Translations under genes and position numbers: made by a program
The notes under the pieces: model-generated
What the model saw: only the letters and a program-made list of their open reading frames with translations
What the model was told of the DNA's origin: nothing
The model's database searches: none
Assembly: GCF_040712085.1 (NCBI RefSeq)
Contig: NZ_JBFCVK010000006.1
Coordinates: forward strand, 286,018 to 350,017
DNA from: Aquibaculum sediminis
Lineage (GTDB): Bacteria; Pseudomonadota; Alphaproteobacteria; Kiloniellales; DSM-21159
Length of the DNA: 64,000 nt
Direction of reading: 5' to 3'
In this document: piece by piece, positions 37,956 through 46,765 of the stretch
Numbering within the stretch: position 1 is the stretch's first letter
How the letters are laid out: every line of letters begins with the position of its first letter

Positions 37956-39413
37956 TTACTCGGCAGCGGCCTTCTTTCGTTCCACCGCGCTGGGCTTGGT
38001 CGCCTCGTTGCGGGTGTGCACCGCTTGGTGATAGGGGGCAAAGCAGGGCCGCCCCACATAGCGGCCACGCCCCTTCTCCACCCGCAGGTCGCCGTCCTGA
38101 TAGACCAGATCGCCGCGGCTGAGCGTCACCCGGTTCAGACCCTGCACCTCCATGCCCTCGAAGATGTTGAAGTCGATGTTCTGGTGGTGGGTCTTGACCG
38201 AGATGGTGCGCGTCGCCTTGGGATCCCAGACCACGACATCGGCATCCGCCCCGACCGAGAGCGAGCCCTTGCGCGGATAGATGTTGAAGATCTTGGCGGC
38301 ATTGGCCGAGGTGACGGCCACGAACTCGCTGGGGGTCAGGCGGCCGCTGTTGACGCCGGCATGCCAGAGCACGCCCATGCGGTCCTCGACCCCGCCGGTG
38401 CCGTTGGGAATGCGGGAGAAGTCCTCCAGACCGGCGCGCTTCTGGTCGGTGCAGAAGCAGCAGTGATCGGTGGCGGTGGTCTGCAGGCTGCCGCCCTGCA
38501 GGCCGCGCCAGAGCGCCTCCTGGTTCTCCTTCGGGCGGAAGGGCGGGCTCATGACGTGGTGCGCCGCATAGTCCCAGTCGGGATGGCGGTAGACACTGTC
38601 GTCGATCAAGAGATGCCCCGCCAGCACCTCGCCGTAGACCCGCTGGCCGTTGGCCCGGGCGTGAGTGATGCAGTCCATCGCCTCCTTGGCCGAGACATGA
38701 ACCACGTAGAGCGAAGAACCCAGGACCTGGGCGATGCGGATGGCCCGCTGCGCCGCCTCGGCTTCCACCTCGGGCGGGCGTGAGATCGGATGGCCCTCGG
38801 GCCCGGTGATCCCCATGTCCCTCAGCTTCTGCTGCAGGCGGAAGACCAGTTCGCCGTTCTCCGCATGCACGGTGGGAATGGCGCCGAGTTCCAGCGAGCG
38901 CATGAAGGAATTGGCCAGGATCTCGTCGTCGGCCATGATGGCGTTCTTGTAGGCCATGAAGTGCTTGAAGGAGTTGACGCCGTGCTCCTTCGCCAGCGTG
39001 CCCATATCTGCGTGCACGCTCTCGTCCCACCAGGTGATCGCCACGTGGAAGGCATAGTCGGCGCAGGCCTTTTCCGCCCACTCGCGCCACTGCTTCCAGG
39101 CCTCCATCAGGCGCTGTTGCGGGCTGGGGATGACGAAGTCGATGATCATCGTCGTGCCGCCGGCCAGCGCCGCCCGGGTGCCGGTGAAGAAGTCCTCGCT
39201 TGCGACGGTGCCCATGAAGGGCAGCTGCATGTGGGTGTGCGGATCGATGCCGCCGGGCATCACGTAGCAGCCCCCGGCGTCGATGGTTTCCGCGCCGGCC
39301 GGCACATCCAGCTTCTCACCCACGGCGACGATCGTCTCGCCTTCGATCAAGAGATCGCCCCGGACCTCGTTCTCCGCCGTCACGAGGGTGCCGCCCTTGA
39401 TATGGATGGCCAT
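37956..39413 (-). CDS. Dihydropyrimidinase / D-hydantoinase
   Basis: Opens the ring of dihydrouracil and dihydrothymine to N-carbamoyl-beta-amino acids (step 2 of reductive pyrimidine breakdown). The protein has 485 residues. GGIDPHTHMQLPFMG carries the first metal His pair, ending in DPHTH; KHFMAYKNAIM contains the Lys that is normally carbamylated (aligned position reads F-K-H-F-M-A-Y-K); VHAENGELV, YVVHVSAKEAMD and TATDHCCF supply other metal ligands, and the Asp after TAT is catalytic. Last gene of the catabolic operon under the RutR-type site. A GCGGGG/CCCCGC hairpin (37916-37933) separates it from the convergent cueR-like gene. Confidence 0.93.
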   Translation of the reverse strand: MAIHIKGGTLVTAENEVRGDLLIEGETIVAVGEKLDVPAGAETIDAGGCYVMPGGIDPHTHMQLPFMGTVASEDFFTGTRAALAGGTTMIIDFVIPSPQQRLMEAWKQWREWAEKACADYAFHVAITWWDESVHADMGTLAKEHGVNSFKHFMAYKNAIMADDEILANSFMRSLELGAIPTVHAENGELVFRLQQKLRDMGITGPEGHPISRPPEVEAEAAQRAIRIAQVLGSSLYVVHVSAKEAMDCITHARANGQRVYGEVLAGHLLIDDSVYRHPDWDYAAHHVMSPPFRPKENQEALWRGLQGGSLQTTATDHCCFCTDQKRAGLEDFSRIPNGTGGVEDRMGVLWHAGVNSGRLTPSEFVAVTSANAAKIFNIYPRKGSLSVGADADVVVWDPKATRTISVKTHHQNIDFNIFEGMEVQGLNRVTLSRGDLVYQDGDLRVEKGRGRYVGRPCFAPYHQAVHTRNEATKPSAVERKKAAAE

Positions 39414-39488
39414 GCTATCCTCCCAGTCGTCAGATGTTGAAGGCTCCCCGGCGGCCGATCCGCCGGGGAGCGGTCTATGTCTCGGCCC

Positions 39489-40487
39489 TTACTCGCCGAA
39501 GGCCGCGTCGGTCACCACATGGGTCCAGGCGCCGTCCGGCCGCTCGGTGATCACCGGGTCGGAGCCGCCGGCCAGCAGGATGTCGACCGTGCGCTCATAG
39601 TCGGCCGGGTCCAGCGTACCGTTGGAGCCCTCGGTCAGCTTGGCGACCTCGGTCATCATCCGGATCTGATGATGCTCCTGCTGCGCGCCGGTCTCATCAT
39701 ACTCCAGCACGATCATCGCCGCTTCCTCGGAGTTCTCCTTGGCCCATTCCCAGCCCTTCATGGAGGCGCGCACGAAGCGGGCCATGCGATCGACGAACTC
39801 CGGATCCTCGAGGTTTTCTTCCATGACGTAGAGGCCGTCTTCCAGCAGGGCCACGCCCTGATCCTCGTACCTGAAGACCACCAGCTCATCCTCGGTGATG
39901 CCGGCGTCGAGCACCTGGCCGTACTCATTGTAGGTCATGGTGGAGATGCAATCGGCCTGGCGCTGCAGGAGGGGATCGACATTGAAACCCTGCTTGAGGA
40001 CGTTCACGCCCTCGTCACCGCCCTGGGTGGGAATGTCTAGATGAGACATCCAGGCCAGGAAGGGATACTCATTGCCGAAGAACCAGACGCCCAGCGTGCG
40101 CCCGCGGAAATCCTCCGGCCCCTCGATGCCCGTGTCCTTGAGGCAGGTGAGCATCATGCCCGACTGCTTGAAAGGCTGGGCGATGTTCACCAGGGGCACG
40201 CCGCGCTCGCGCGATGCCAGTGCCGAGGGCATCCAGTCGACAATCACATCGGCACCGCCACCGGCGATCACCTGCGGCGGGCCGATGTCCGGGCCGCCGG
40301 GATTGATGGTGACGTCGAGGCCTTCCTCCTCATAGAAGCCATTCTCCAGCGCCGCGTAGTAGCCGCCGAACTGCGCCTGGGTCACCCACTTGAGCTGCAG
40401 GGTCACCTCATCATTGGCCAGCGCCACCCCCGACAATGCGGTGAGGCCTACGGCCATGCCGCTCAACAAACCAATGCTCTTCTTCAT
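39489..40487 (-). CDS. ABC transporter substrate-binding protein (NMT1/THI5-like)
   Basis: A 332-residue periplasmic binding protein with signal peptide (MKKSIGLLSGMAVGLTALSGVALA), cut before NDEVTL. LQLKWVTQAQFGGYYAALENGFYEEEGLDV is the characteristic start of NMT1/ThiY-type binding proteins that recognise pyrimidine-like ring compounds. Start at 40487; the extra 14 codons upstream have no signal-peptide character. Its genes are within the pyrimidine operon, so uracil, thymine, a dihydropyrimidine or a hydantoin is the most likely ligand (inference). Confidence 0.9.
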   Translation of the reverse strand: MKKSIGLLSGMAVGLTALSGVALANDEVTLQLKWVTQAQFGGYYAALENGFYEEEGLDVTINPGGPDIGPPQVIAGGGADVIVDWMPSALASRERGVPLVNIAQPFKQSGMMLTCLKDTGIEGPEDFRGRTLGVWFFGNEYPFLAWMSHLDIPTQGGDEGVNVLKQGFNVDPLLQRQADCISTMTYNEYGQVLDAGITEDELVVFRYEDQGVALLEDGLYVMEENLEDPEFVDRMARFVRASMKGWEWAKENSEEAAMIVLEYDETGAQQEHHQIRMMTEVAKLTEGSNGTLDPADYERTVDILLAGGSDPVITERPDGAWTHVVTDAAFGE

Positions 40488-40556
40488 TGCCAATCTCCCT
40501 GTTTGAAGCCCTAACTTATCCCTGGTCACTTCCGAGCCTTGTTGTTGCGTTCCTTC

Positions 40557-41678
40557 TCAACTTCTTTGGCGATAGGAGGGATGCCAGGACGTGAGGCCGC
40601 GCTCGATCAGCGCGACCAGCCCGTAGAAGGCGGAACCGGCCACCGCAGCGACTGCAATTTCCGCCCAGACGGTGTCGAGGTTCATGCGCCCGACCTCAGT
40701 CGAGATGCGAAAGCCCATGCCCACGATCGGCGTGCCGAAGAACTCGGCCACGATGGCGCCGATCAGCGCCAGGGTGGAATTGATCTTCAGCGCATTGAAG
40801 ATGAAGGGCAAGGCCATCGGCAACCGCAGCTTGATGAGCGTCTGCCAGTAACCGGCCGCGTAGGAGCGCATGAGATCGCGTTCCAGATGGCCGCTGGCCG
40901 ACAGCCCCATGACGGTGTTCACCAGCATGGGGAAGAAGGTCATGATCACCACGACGGCGGCCTTGGAATGCCAGTCGAAACCGAACCACATGACCATGAT
41001 CGGCGCCGTGCCGACGATGGGCAGCGCGGAGATCAGGTTGCCCATGGGCAGCAGGCCGCGGCGCAGGAAGGGCACGCGGTCCACCAGGATCGCGGTGAGG
41101 AAGGCGCTGCCACAGCCGATGGCATAGCCTATCAGGACTGCCTTGAGGAAGGTCTGCTGGAAGTCGGCCCAGAGCATGGACGAGGAGTTGCCGATGCGCT
41201 CGCCGATCACGCTGGGCGCGGGCAGCAGCACCTGCGGGATGCCGAAACCACGGCAGAGCAGCTCCCAGACCACCAGCAACCAGATACCGAACAAGGTCGG
41301 CACCAGGAGATCGCGCCCGCGCCGCCAGCCAGCGGCCGCCAGCTCGGCCTTGGAGAGGCAGTCGACGCCGTGCCAGACCGCGGCCCAGACCCCCAGGCCA
41401 TAGAGCCAGAAGCCGAGCCCCGCTGCGCCAGCGGCACCGGCCTGCAGCAGGCTGAGCAGACCGAAGACGGCAAGACCGCCCGCGATGACATAGACGAGGC
41501 CGCGCCGCGCCTTGCCCCCACTCCGCCAGAAGGCCAGCAGCAGGAAGACCGGCACCAGGGCGAGCAGCAGGCTGCCGGCGCCGCCGTCGAACCAGCGCGC
41601 CTCCCCACCGGGCGCAAAGGCAAGTGCCACCAGAGTGAAAAGACCGGCGAGCAACGGGAGGAGGCGACCGGCCATCAT
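40557..41678 (-). CDS. ABC transporter permease with extra N-terminal membrane domain
   Basis: A 373-residue protein of the TauC/SsuC type. The second part has the usual six helices with the EAA loop (ERDLMRSYAAGYWQTLIKLRLPMALPFIFNALKINS). The first about 120 residues add three or four hydrophobic segments (LLPLLAGLFTLVALAF, LLLALVPVFLLLAFW, VYVIAGGLAVFGLL, GFWLYGLGVWAAVW) that ordinary members of about 250-270 residues lack. Its start overlaps the stop of the second permease gene (ATGA at 41675-41678). Confidence 0.9.
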   Translation of the reverse strand: MMAGRLLPLLAGLFTLVALAFAPGGEARWFDGGAGSLLLALVPVFLLLAFWRSGGKARRGLVYVIAGGLAVFGLLSLLQAGAAGAAGLGFWLYGLGVWAAVWHGVDCLSKAELAAAGWRRGRDLLVPTLFGIWLLVVWELLCRGFGIPQVLLPAPSVIGERIGNSSSMLWADFQQTFLKAVLIGYAIGCGSAFLTAILVDRVPFLRRGLLPMGNLISALPIVGTAPIMVMWFGFDWHSKAAVVVIMTFFPMLVNTVMGLSASGHLERDLMRSYAAGYWQTLIKLRLPMALPFIFNALKINSTLALIGAIVAEFFGTPIVGMGFRISTEVGRMNLDTVWAEIAVAAVAGSAFYGLVALIERGLTSWHPSYRQRS

Positions 41679-42610
41679 GGCTTAACCCCCATGCGCTTGA
41701 GCACCAGGCGCTCGACCAGGCTCACCAGCGCAACCAGCAACGCGGCGATGAACGCGGCGGTGAAGAGTGCCGACCAGATCTGCACCGTCTGCCCGTAGTA
41801 GGAGCCGGCCAGCAGGCGCGCCCCCAGTCCGGCCTGCGCCCCGGTGGGCAGTTCGCCCACGATGGCGCCCACCAGCGAGATCGCGATGCCGACCTTGAGA
41901 CTGGTGAAGAGGAAGGGCACGGACGAGGGCCAGCGCAGCTTCCAGAAGGTCTGCCAGCGGCTGGCGCTGTAGGTGCGCATCAGGTCGAGCTGCAGCGGAT
42001 CGGGCGAACGCAGGCCCTTCACCATGCCGATGGTCACGGGGAAGAAGGAGAGATAGGTGGAGATGATCGCCTTGGGGATCAGGCCGCGCAGCCCGATGGA
42101 GCCCAGCACCACCACGACCATGGGCGCGATCGCCAGGATCGGGATGGTCTGGGAGGCGATGACCCAGGGCATGAGCGACTTTTCCAGCGCCTTCACATAG
42201 ACGATGCCCACTGCCAGCAGGATGCCGAGCAGCGACCCCGTGACGAAGCCCAACAGCGTCGAGGAAAGCGTAACCCAGGAGTGGTAGACGAGGCTGCGTC
42301 GGGAGTCCGGCGCCACCTCGAGGATGGTTTTCCGCATCTCCGCCAGCACCTGATGCGGCGCCGGCAGGACGGGGCGATCCTGATTGAGGGTCTCGCGCAC
42401 CAGATCGGTCGTGGTCCACTCCACGTCCTGGCGCTGGAAGACGTCGTACTGCCAGGGCGAATTGAGCCAGACCGCGCCCGCGTACCAGAGCGCCACCATG
42501 GCCAGCGCCACCACCAGCACCGGGCCGGTACGCCCCTGCCAGAAGGCGCTCAGCAGGCCCGGCCGGGCGGCGGCGGGCAGCGGCTCGATGTGCGCCACCT
42601 CACTCGTCAT
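41675..42610 (-). CDS. ABC transporter permease (TauC/SsuC type)
   Basis: A 311-residue membrane protein. Start at 42610 (MTSEVAHIEPLP) is chosen because the frame further upstream is the reverse reading of the ATPase gene. One helix near residue 35 (VLVVALAMVALWYAGAVW) precedes a periplasmic segment, then five helices with the EAA loop LDLMRTYSASRWQTFWKLRWPSSVPFLFTSLKVGI. It forms the membrane channel as a heterodimer with the downstream permease. It overlaps the ATPase gene by 11 bases. Confidence 0.91.
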   Translation of the reverse strand: MTSEVAHIEPLPAAARPGLLSAFWQGRTGPVLVVALAMVALWYAGAVWLNSPWQYDVFQRQDVEWTTTDLVRETLNQDRPVLPAPHQVLAEMRKTILEVAPDSRRSLVYHSWVTLSSTLLGFVTGSLLGILLAVGIVYVKALEKSLMPWVIASQTIPILAIAPMVVVVLGSIGLRGLIPKAIISTYLSFFPVTIGMVKGLRSPDPLQLDLMRTYSASRWQTFWKLRWPSSVPFLFTSLKVGIAISLVGAIVGELPTGAQAGLGARLLAGSYYGQTVQIWSALFTAAFIAALLVALVSLVERLVLKRMGVKP

Positions 42611-43400
42611 AGCTGTGCCCTGCCCGCAGCCCCTCTCGCACGCGCTGAGCCACCTCCAGGAACTCCGGCGATTCCCGGATGTCCAGCGGCCGTTCGCGCG
42701 GCAAGGGGCTTTCGATGATGTCGATGATCCGGCCCGGGCGCGGCGACATGACCACGATGTGGGTGGAGAGGAACACCGCCTCGGGAATGGAGTGGGTGAC
42801 GAAGACGACCGTCTTGCCGGTCTTGTCCCAGAGCTGCAGCAGCTGTTCGTTGAGGTGATCGCGGACGATCTCGTCAAGCGCCCCGAAGGGCTCGTCCATC
42901 AGCAGCAGGTCGGGGTCGAAGCAGAGCGCGCGCGCAATCGAGGCGCGCTGCTGCATCCCGCCGGAGAGCTGCCAGGGGTACTTCTTGTCGAAGCCGGTGA
43001 GGTTGACCAGTTCGAGGTACTTGCGCGCCCGCTGGCGGCGCTCCTCGCGCCCCAGCCCCATGATCTCCAGCGGCAAGGCGACGTTGCGCTCGATGCTGCG
43101 CCAGGGGTAGAGCGCTGGCGCCTGGAAGACATAGCCGTAGGCGCGCGCCAGGCGGGCCTCCTGCGGCGAGACGCCGTTGACCGCGATGCTGCCGCCCGTG
43201 GGCTGTTCCAGGTCGGCGATGACACGCATCAGGGTGGTCTTGCCGCAGCCCGACGGGCCGATGAAGGAGACGAAATCGCCGGCCTCCACCTCCAGATTGA
43301 CTTGCGACAAGGCGTAGACCGGGCCATCCGCCGTTTGAAAGGTCAGTGAAAGATCGCGGACATCAACTGCCCGCTCCACCCCGTTACGCGCCATTACCAC
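42600..43400 (-). CDS. ABC transporter ATP-binding protein (nitrate/taurine/pyrimidine type)
   Basis: A 266-residue ATPase. Walker A is FIGPSGCGKTTLMRVIA, the Q-loop YVFQAPALYPW, the signature LSGGMQQRASIARAL, Walker B LLLMDEPFGALDE and the H-loop VFVTHSIPEAVFLS. It ends in a segment typical of the NitT/TauT group (VVMSPRPGRIIDIIESPLPRER). An ATG at 43394 is an alternative start two codons later. It powers import through the two permeases that follow. Confidence 0.94.
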   Translation of the reverse strand: MVMARNGVERAVDVRDLSLTFQTADGPVYALSQVNLEVEAGDFVSFIGPSGCGKTTLMRVIADLEQPTGGSIAVNGVSPQEARLARAYGYVFQAPALYPWRSIERNVALPLEIMGLGREERRQRARKYLELVNLTGFDKKYPWQLSGGMQQRASIARALCFDPDLLLMDEPFGALDEIVRDHLNEQLLQLWDKTGKTVVFVTHSIPEAVFLSTHIVVMSPRPGRIIDIIESPLPRERPLDIRESPEFLEVAQRVREGLRAGHSYDE

Positions 43401-43494
43401 CCTGCTTCGTCGCTATGCATTCTTGCTTGTTGTTTGCCCGGCGGACCGCACTTGCGGCCGCCCGCCGGCACCCCGGTTCCGCCTCCCGCGGGTC

Positions 43495-44748
43495 TTAGTC
43501 CGCCTTGCCGGCGCGCTGCATCATGGCGCGCAGGAGGACGTCGGTTCCGGCACTCACCCATTCGGGCTTGGCGTCCTCCACCTCGTTGTGGCTGATGCCG
43601 TCGATGCAGGGCACGAAGACCATGGAGGTCGGCGCCACCTTCGACATGTAGCAGGCGTCGTGGCCGGCGCCGGAGACCATGTCGCGGTGGCTGTAGCCCA
43701 GTTCCTCGGTGGCGGCGCGCACGGCGGCAATGCAGTCCTCGTCGAAGTGGATCGGCTTGTAGTAGAAGATCTCCTCGACCGCTTGCTCCAGGCCGATCTT
43801 GCCGGTGATCTCGTCGATGCCGGCGCGCAGCTTGCGATCCATCTCGGTGAGCACATCGTCCTCGGGGTGACGGAAATCGATGGTCAGGAAGACCCGCCCC
43901 GGAATGACGTTCCGGGAGTTGGGATAGACGTCCATCATGCCCACCGTGGCGCAGGCATAGGGCGCATGCTCCAGGCCGATGCGGTTGACCAGGTCGACGA
44001 TGCGCGAGGCGCCGAGCAGCGCGTCGCGGCGGCGGTTCATCGGCGTCGGGCCGGCGTGGGATTCCTGGCCGGTGATGGTGACTTCGTACCAGCGCTGGCC
44101 CTGGGCGTCGGTGACCACGCCGATGGTCTTCTCCTCGGCCTCCAGGATCGGCCCCTGCTCGATGTGCAACTCGAAGAAGGCGTGCACCTCCTTGCCCACC
44201 GGATCCTCGCCGGCGTAGCCGATGCGCTGCAGCTCCTCGCCGATGGTCTTGCCCTCCTGGTCCTTGCGGCTCAGGCCGAACTCCAGATCGTAGGCGCCGG
44301 CGAAGACGCCCGACGAGATCATGGCCGGGGCGAAGCGCGAGCCCTCCTCATTGGTCCAGACCAGCACCTCGACGGGGCGCTCGGTCTCGTAGTTGAGGTC
44401 GTTCAGGGTGCGGACCACCTCGAGGCCCGCCAGCACGCCCAGCACGCCGTCGAAGCGCCCGCCCGTGGGCTGGGTGTCCAGGTGGCTGCCGGTCATCACC
44501 GGGGCCAGGGAGTCGTTGCGCCCGGCGCGGCGGGCATAGATGTTGCCCATCTTGTCGACGCGGATGGTGCAGCCGGCCTCCTTACACCAGCGCACGAAGA
44601 GATCGCGGCCGTCCTTGTCGAGATCGGTCAGCGCCAGGCGGCAGTTGCCGCCCTTCTCCGTCGCGCCGATCTTGGCCATCTCCATCAGGCTCTCCCAGAG
44701 CCGGTCGCCGTTGATCCGTAGATTGCTGCCCGCGAGGTTGCCGTCCAT
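43495..44748 (-). CDS. Zn-dependent amidohydrolase (N-carbamoyl-amino-acid hydrolase / M20 family)
   Basis: A 417-residue enzyme of the group containing N-carbamoyl-beta-alanine, N-carbamoyl-L-amino acid and allantoate amidohydrolases. Metal ligands are visible as GSHLDTQPTGGRFDGVLGVLAGLEV (His and Asp), WTNEEGSRF (Glu pair), ELHIEQGP (His) and SGAGHDACYMSK near the end (His). QESHAGPTPMNRRRDAL is the dimer-lid arginine segment. Start at 44748; ATG 44754 is almost on the Shine-Dalgarno. Function in the operon: removal of carbamoyl from N-carbamoyl-beta-alanine or a related product, alongside the nitrilase-type enzyme (inference). Confidence 0.9.
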   Translation of the reverse strand: MDGNLAGSNLRINGDRLWESLMEMAKIGATEKGGNCRLALTDLDKDGRDLFVRWCKEAGCTIRVDKMGNIYARRAGRNDSLAPVMTGSHLDTQPTGGRFDGVLGVLAGLEVVRTLNDLNYETERPVEVLVWTNEEGSRFAPAMISSGVFAGAYDLEFGLSRKDQEGKTIGEELQRIGYAGEDPVGKEVHAFFELHIEQGPILEAEEKTIGVVTDAQGQRWYEVTITGQESHAGPTPMNRRRDALLGASRIVDLVNRIGLEHAPYACATVGMMDVYPNSRNVIPGRVFLTIDFRHPEDDVLTEMDRKLRAGIDEITGKIGLEQAVEEIFYYKPIHFDEDCIAAVRAATEELGYSHRDMVSGAGHDACYMSKVAPTSMVFVPCIDGISHNEVEDAKPEWVSAGTDVLLRAMMQRAGKAD

Positions 44749-44806
44749 CGTCATCCCTTCCTTCTGCCTGTCGCCCTTTTTGGCGCCGAGCCCGGCGCCG
44801 TTCCCG

Positions 44807-45676
44807 TCAGCGTCCCACGTCCGCCAGCGGGCCGTAGGTCTCCGGCCGGCGGTCGCGGAAGAACTGCCATTTGTTGCGGATTTCCTTGAGCAGCGCGAGG
44901 TCCATTTCGTGCACCAGCAGTTCGTCCTGGTCGCGGCTGGCCTCGGCCTCGATCTCGCCGCGCGGATTGACGAAGTAGGACTGGCCGTAGAACTCGCCGA
45001 TGTCCCAGGGCGCCTCGCGCCCCACGCGGTTGATCGCCCCGATGAAGACGCCGTTGGCCGCCGCCGCGGCCGGCTGTTCCAGCTTCCAGAGATACTCCGA
45101 CACGCCCGCGACCGTGGCCGAGGGATTGACGATGTACTCCGCGCCGTTGAGCGCCAGCGCGCGCCAGCCCTCGGGAAAGTGCCGATCGTAGCAGATATAG
45201 ACGCCCAGGCGGCAGTAGGCGGTGTCGAAGACCGGCCAGCCCGAGGCGCCGGGCTTGAAGAAGTACTTCTCCCAGAAGCCGGCGACCTGGGGAATGTGGG
45301 TCTTGCGGTACTTGCCGAGATAGCGCCCGTCGGCGTCGATCACCGCGGCGGTGTTGTAGTAGACGCCGGTGATGTCCTCCTCATAGATCGGAACGACGAT
45401 CACCATCCGGTGCCTGGCCGCCAGCTCCTGCATCAGGGTAACGGTCGGGCCGTCGGGAATGCGCTCGGCGGCGGCGTACCACTTCTCCGACTGGCTCGGG
45501 CAGAAGTAGGGCTGGGTGAAGACTTCCTGGAAGCAGAGCACCTGCACACCCTGGCGCCCCGCCTCTTCGATCAGCGGCAGATGCGCGTCCAGCATCGCCT
45601 GGCGAATCGCCTCCGGCGTGGAGTCGGTGCTCGCCTTCAGGCCCATTTGAATCAGGCCACCCTTGAGCTTGGCCAT
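44807..45676 (-). CDS. Beta-ureidopropionase-like carbon-nitrogen hydrolase (nitrilase superfamily)
   Basis: A 289-residue enzyme with the complete Glu-Lys-Cys triad: Glu in CFQEVFTQPYF, Lys in KYRKTHIPQV and Cys in GVYICYDRHFPEGWR. The second Glu of the family lies in VSEYLWKLEQP. Length and the FWEKYFFKPG motif fit beta-ureidopropionase or N-carbamoylputrescine-amidase-like proteins. Start at 45676, where MAKLKGGLIQMG begins. It is the first gene of the operon, downstream of the RutR-type site. Expected reaction: N-carbamoyl-beta-alanine to beta-alanine, CO2 and ammonia. Confidence 0.9.
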   Translation of the reverse strand: MAKLKGGLIQMGLKASTDSTPEAIRQAMLDAHLPLIEEAGRQGVQVLCFQEVFTQPYFCPSQSEKWYAAAERIPDGPTVTLMQELAARHRMVIVVPIYEEDITGVYYNTAAVIDADGRYLGKYRKTHIPQVAGFWEKYFFKPGASGWPVFDTAYCRLGVYICYDRHFPEGWRALALNGAEYIVNPSATVAGVSEYLWKLEQPAAAAANGVFIGAINRVGREAPWDIGEFYGQSYFVNPRGEIEAEASRDQDELLVHEMDLALLKEIRNKWQFFRDRRPETYGPLADVGR

Positions 45677-45884
45677 AAGCCCTCCCTCGTCTTCCCACGG
45701 CGGCCGTGACACGGCCAACCCTTGTACCACCCTGTCGCTCCAGCGCCGCCTTATATTGCTGCAGCCCGCCTTGCTTTTTCTTCGGCCTCTGCATTACGAC
45801 GCTGCCCCCTCCGACGCCGGTTCCGGCGCGCGGGGCCAATTCGTTCTTTGGTCAGGGGCCCGCTTGCGTGTAGGCTCATGATCC

Positions 45885-45898
45885 TGACCAATCGGTCA
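45885..45898. promoter_or_regulatory. RutR-type operator between rutR-like gene and pyrimidine operon
   Basis: TGACCAATCGGTCA fits the known RutR palindrome TGACCA-NN-TGGTCA with one mismatch, extended to CTGACCAATCGGTCAA at 45884-45899. It is 209 bp from the nitrilase-type start and 160 bp from the regulator start, in the divergent intergenic region. The region is otherwise free of genes. Confidence 0.75.
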
Positions 45899-46057
45899 AA
45901 ATTAGCCTAGGACGACAGCGCGCGAGCGGTCAAGGAGCCAGTGGCGAAATCGACAGCGCCCGCGCATTAGGGGAAGGTATCAGGCAGCGGAGGGGCTTGT
46001 GAGAGTGGTAGGGGAATTGCAGGTGCCGATGGGGAAGCCAGAGGGGCCCGGGGTCGC

Positions 46058-46765
46058 GTGAGCGTGACGAAGCAGGCGCCGCTGCCGACGGCGGCGCGCA
46101 TCACAGGGCGGGCGGCGCGCACCAAGAAGCGCACCCGCATCCAGGTCGGCAACGAGGAGCGCATTCTGGACGCCGCACTCGCGGTCTTTTCGCGCTACGG
46201 CTACCGCGGCGGCACCATCGACCAAATCGCCGCGCGCGCCGGCATGTCAAAGCCCAACCTGCTCTACTACTACCGGCGCAAGAAGGACATCTACGTGGCG
46301 GTGCTGGAGCGCACGCTGACCATGTGGCTGGCGCCGCTGGAGTCCCTGGACGCCGCCGGCGACCCGCAGGAGGAGGTGCGCCGCTATGTCCGGCGCAAGC
46401 TGGCGCTCTCGCGCAGCCACCCCGAGGCCAGCCGGCTCTTCCTCTCGGAGATCCTGCAGGGCGCGCCGCTGCTGCGCCCCAAGCTGGAGCAGGAGCTGCG
46501 CGCCCAGGTGCGGCGCAAGGCGGCGGTGCTGCAAGGCTGGATGGACCAGGGCCGCCTCACGCCCCTGGACCCGGTCCACCTCCTCTTCACCATCTGGGCA
46601 ACCACCCAGCACTACGCCGACTTCGACAGCCAAATCCGCGCCGTCCTCGGCCGCGAAGCCATGACCGAGGCCATGTTCGAAACGGCGGAGGCGACGATCT
46701 TGAAGCTGTTCTTTGAGGGCTTGGGGGTGGAGGGGCAGGTGGACCTCCAGAGGGGAAGCCGATGA
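46058..46765 (+). CDS. rutR: TetR-family regulator, RutR-like (pyrimidine utilisation)
   Basis: A 235-residue protein with GTG start at 46058. The HTH is EERILDAALAVFSRYGYRGGTIDQIAARAGMSKPNLLYYYRRKKDIY, and the ligand domain shows WLAPLESLDA, YVRRKLALSRSHPEASRLFLSEILQGAPLL, LQGWMDQGRLTPLDPVHLLFTIWATTQHYADF, close to E. coli RutR. It probably senses uracil or thymine and represses the divergent operon. It has about ten extra C-terminal residues (QVDLQRGSR) compared with the duplicate at 52381-52610, and its stop overlaps the next gene's start (ATGA), a junction that looks like an insertion point. Confidence 0.88.
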   Translation: MSVTKQAPLPTAARITGRAARTKKRTRIQVGNEERILDAALAVFSRYGYRGGTIDQIAARAGMSKPNLLYYYRRKKDIYVAVLERTLTMWLAPLESLDAAGDPQEEVRRYVRRKLALSRSHPEASRLFLSEILQGAPLLRPKLEQELRAQVRRKAAVLQGWMDQGRLTPLDPVHLLFTIWATTQHYADFDSQIRAVLGREAMTEAMFETAEATILKLFFEGLGVEGQVDLQRGSR

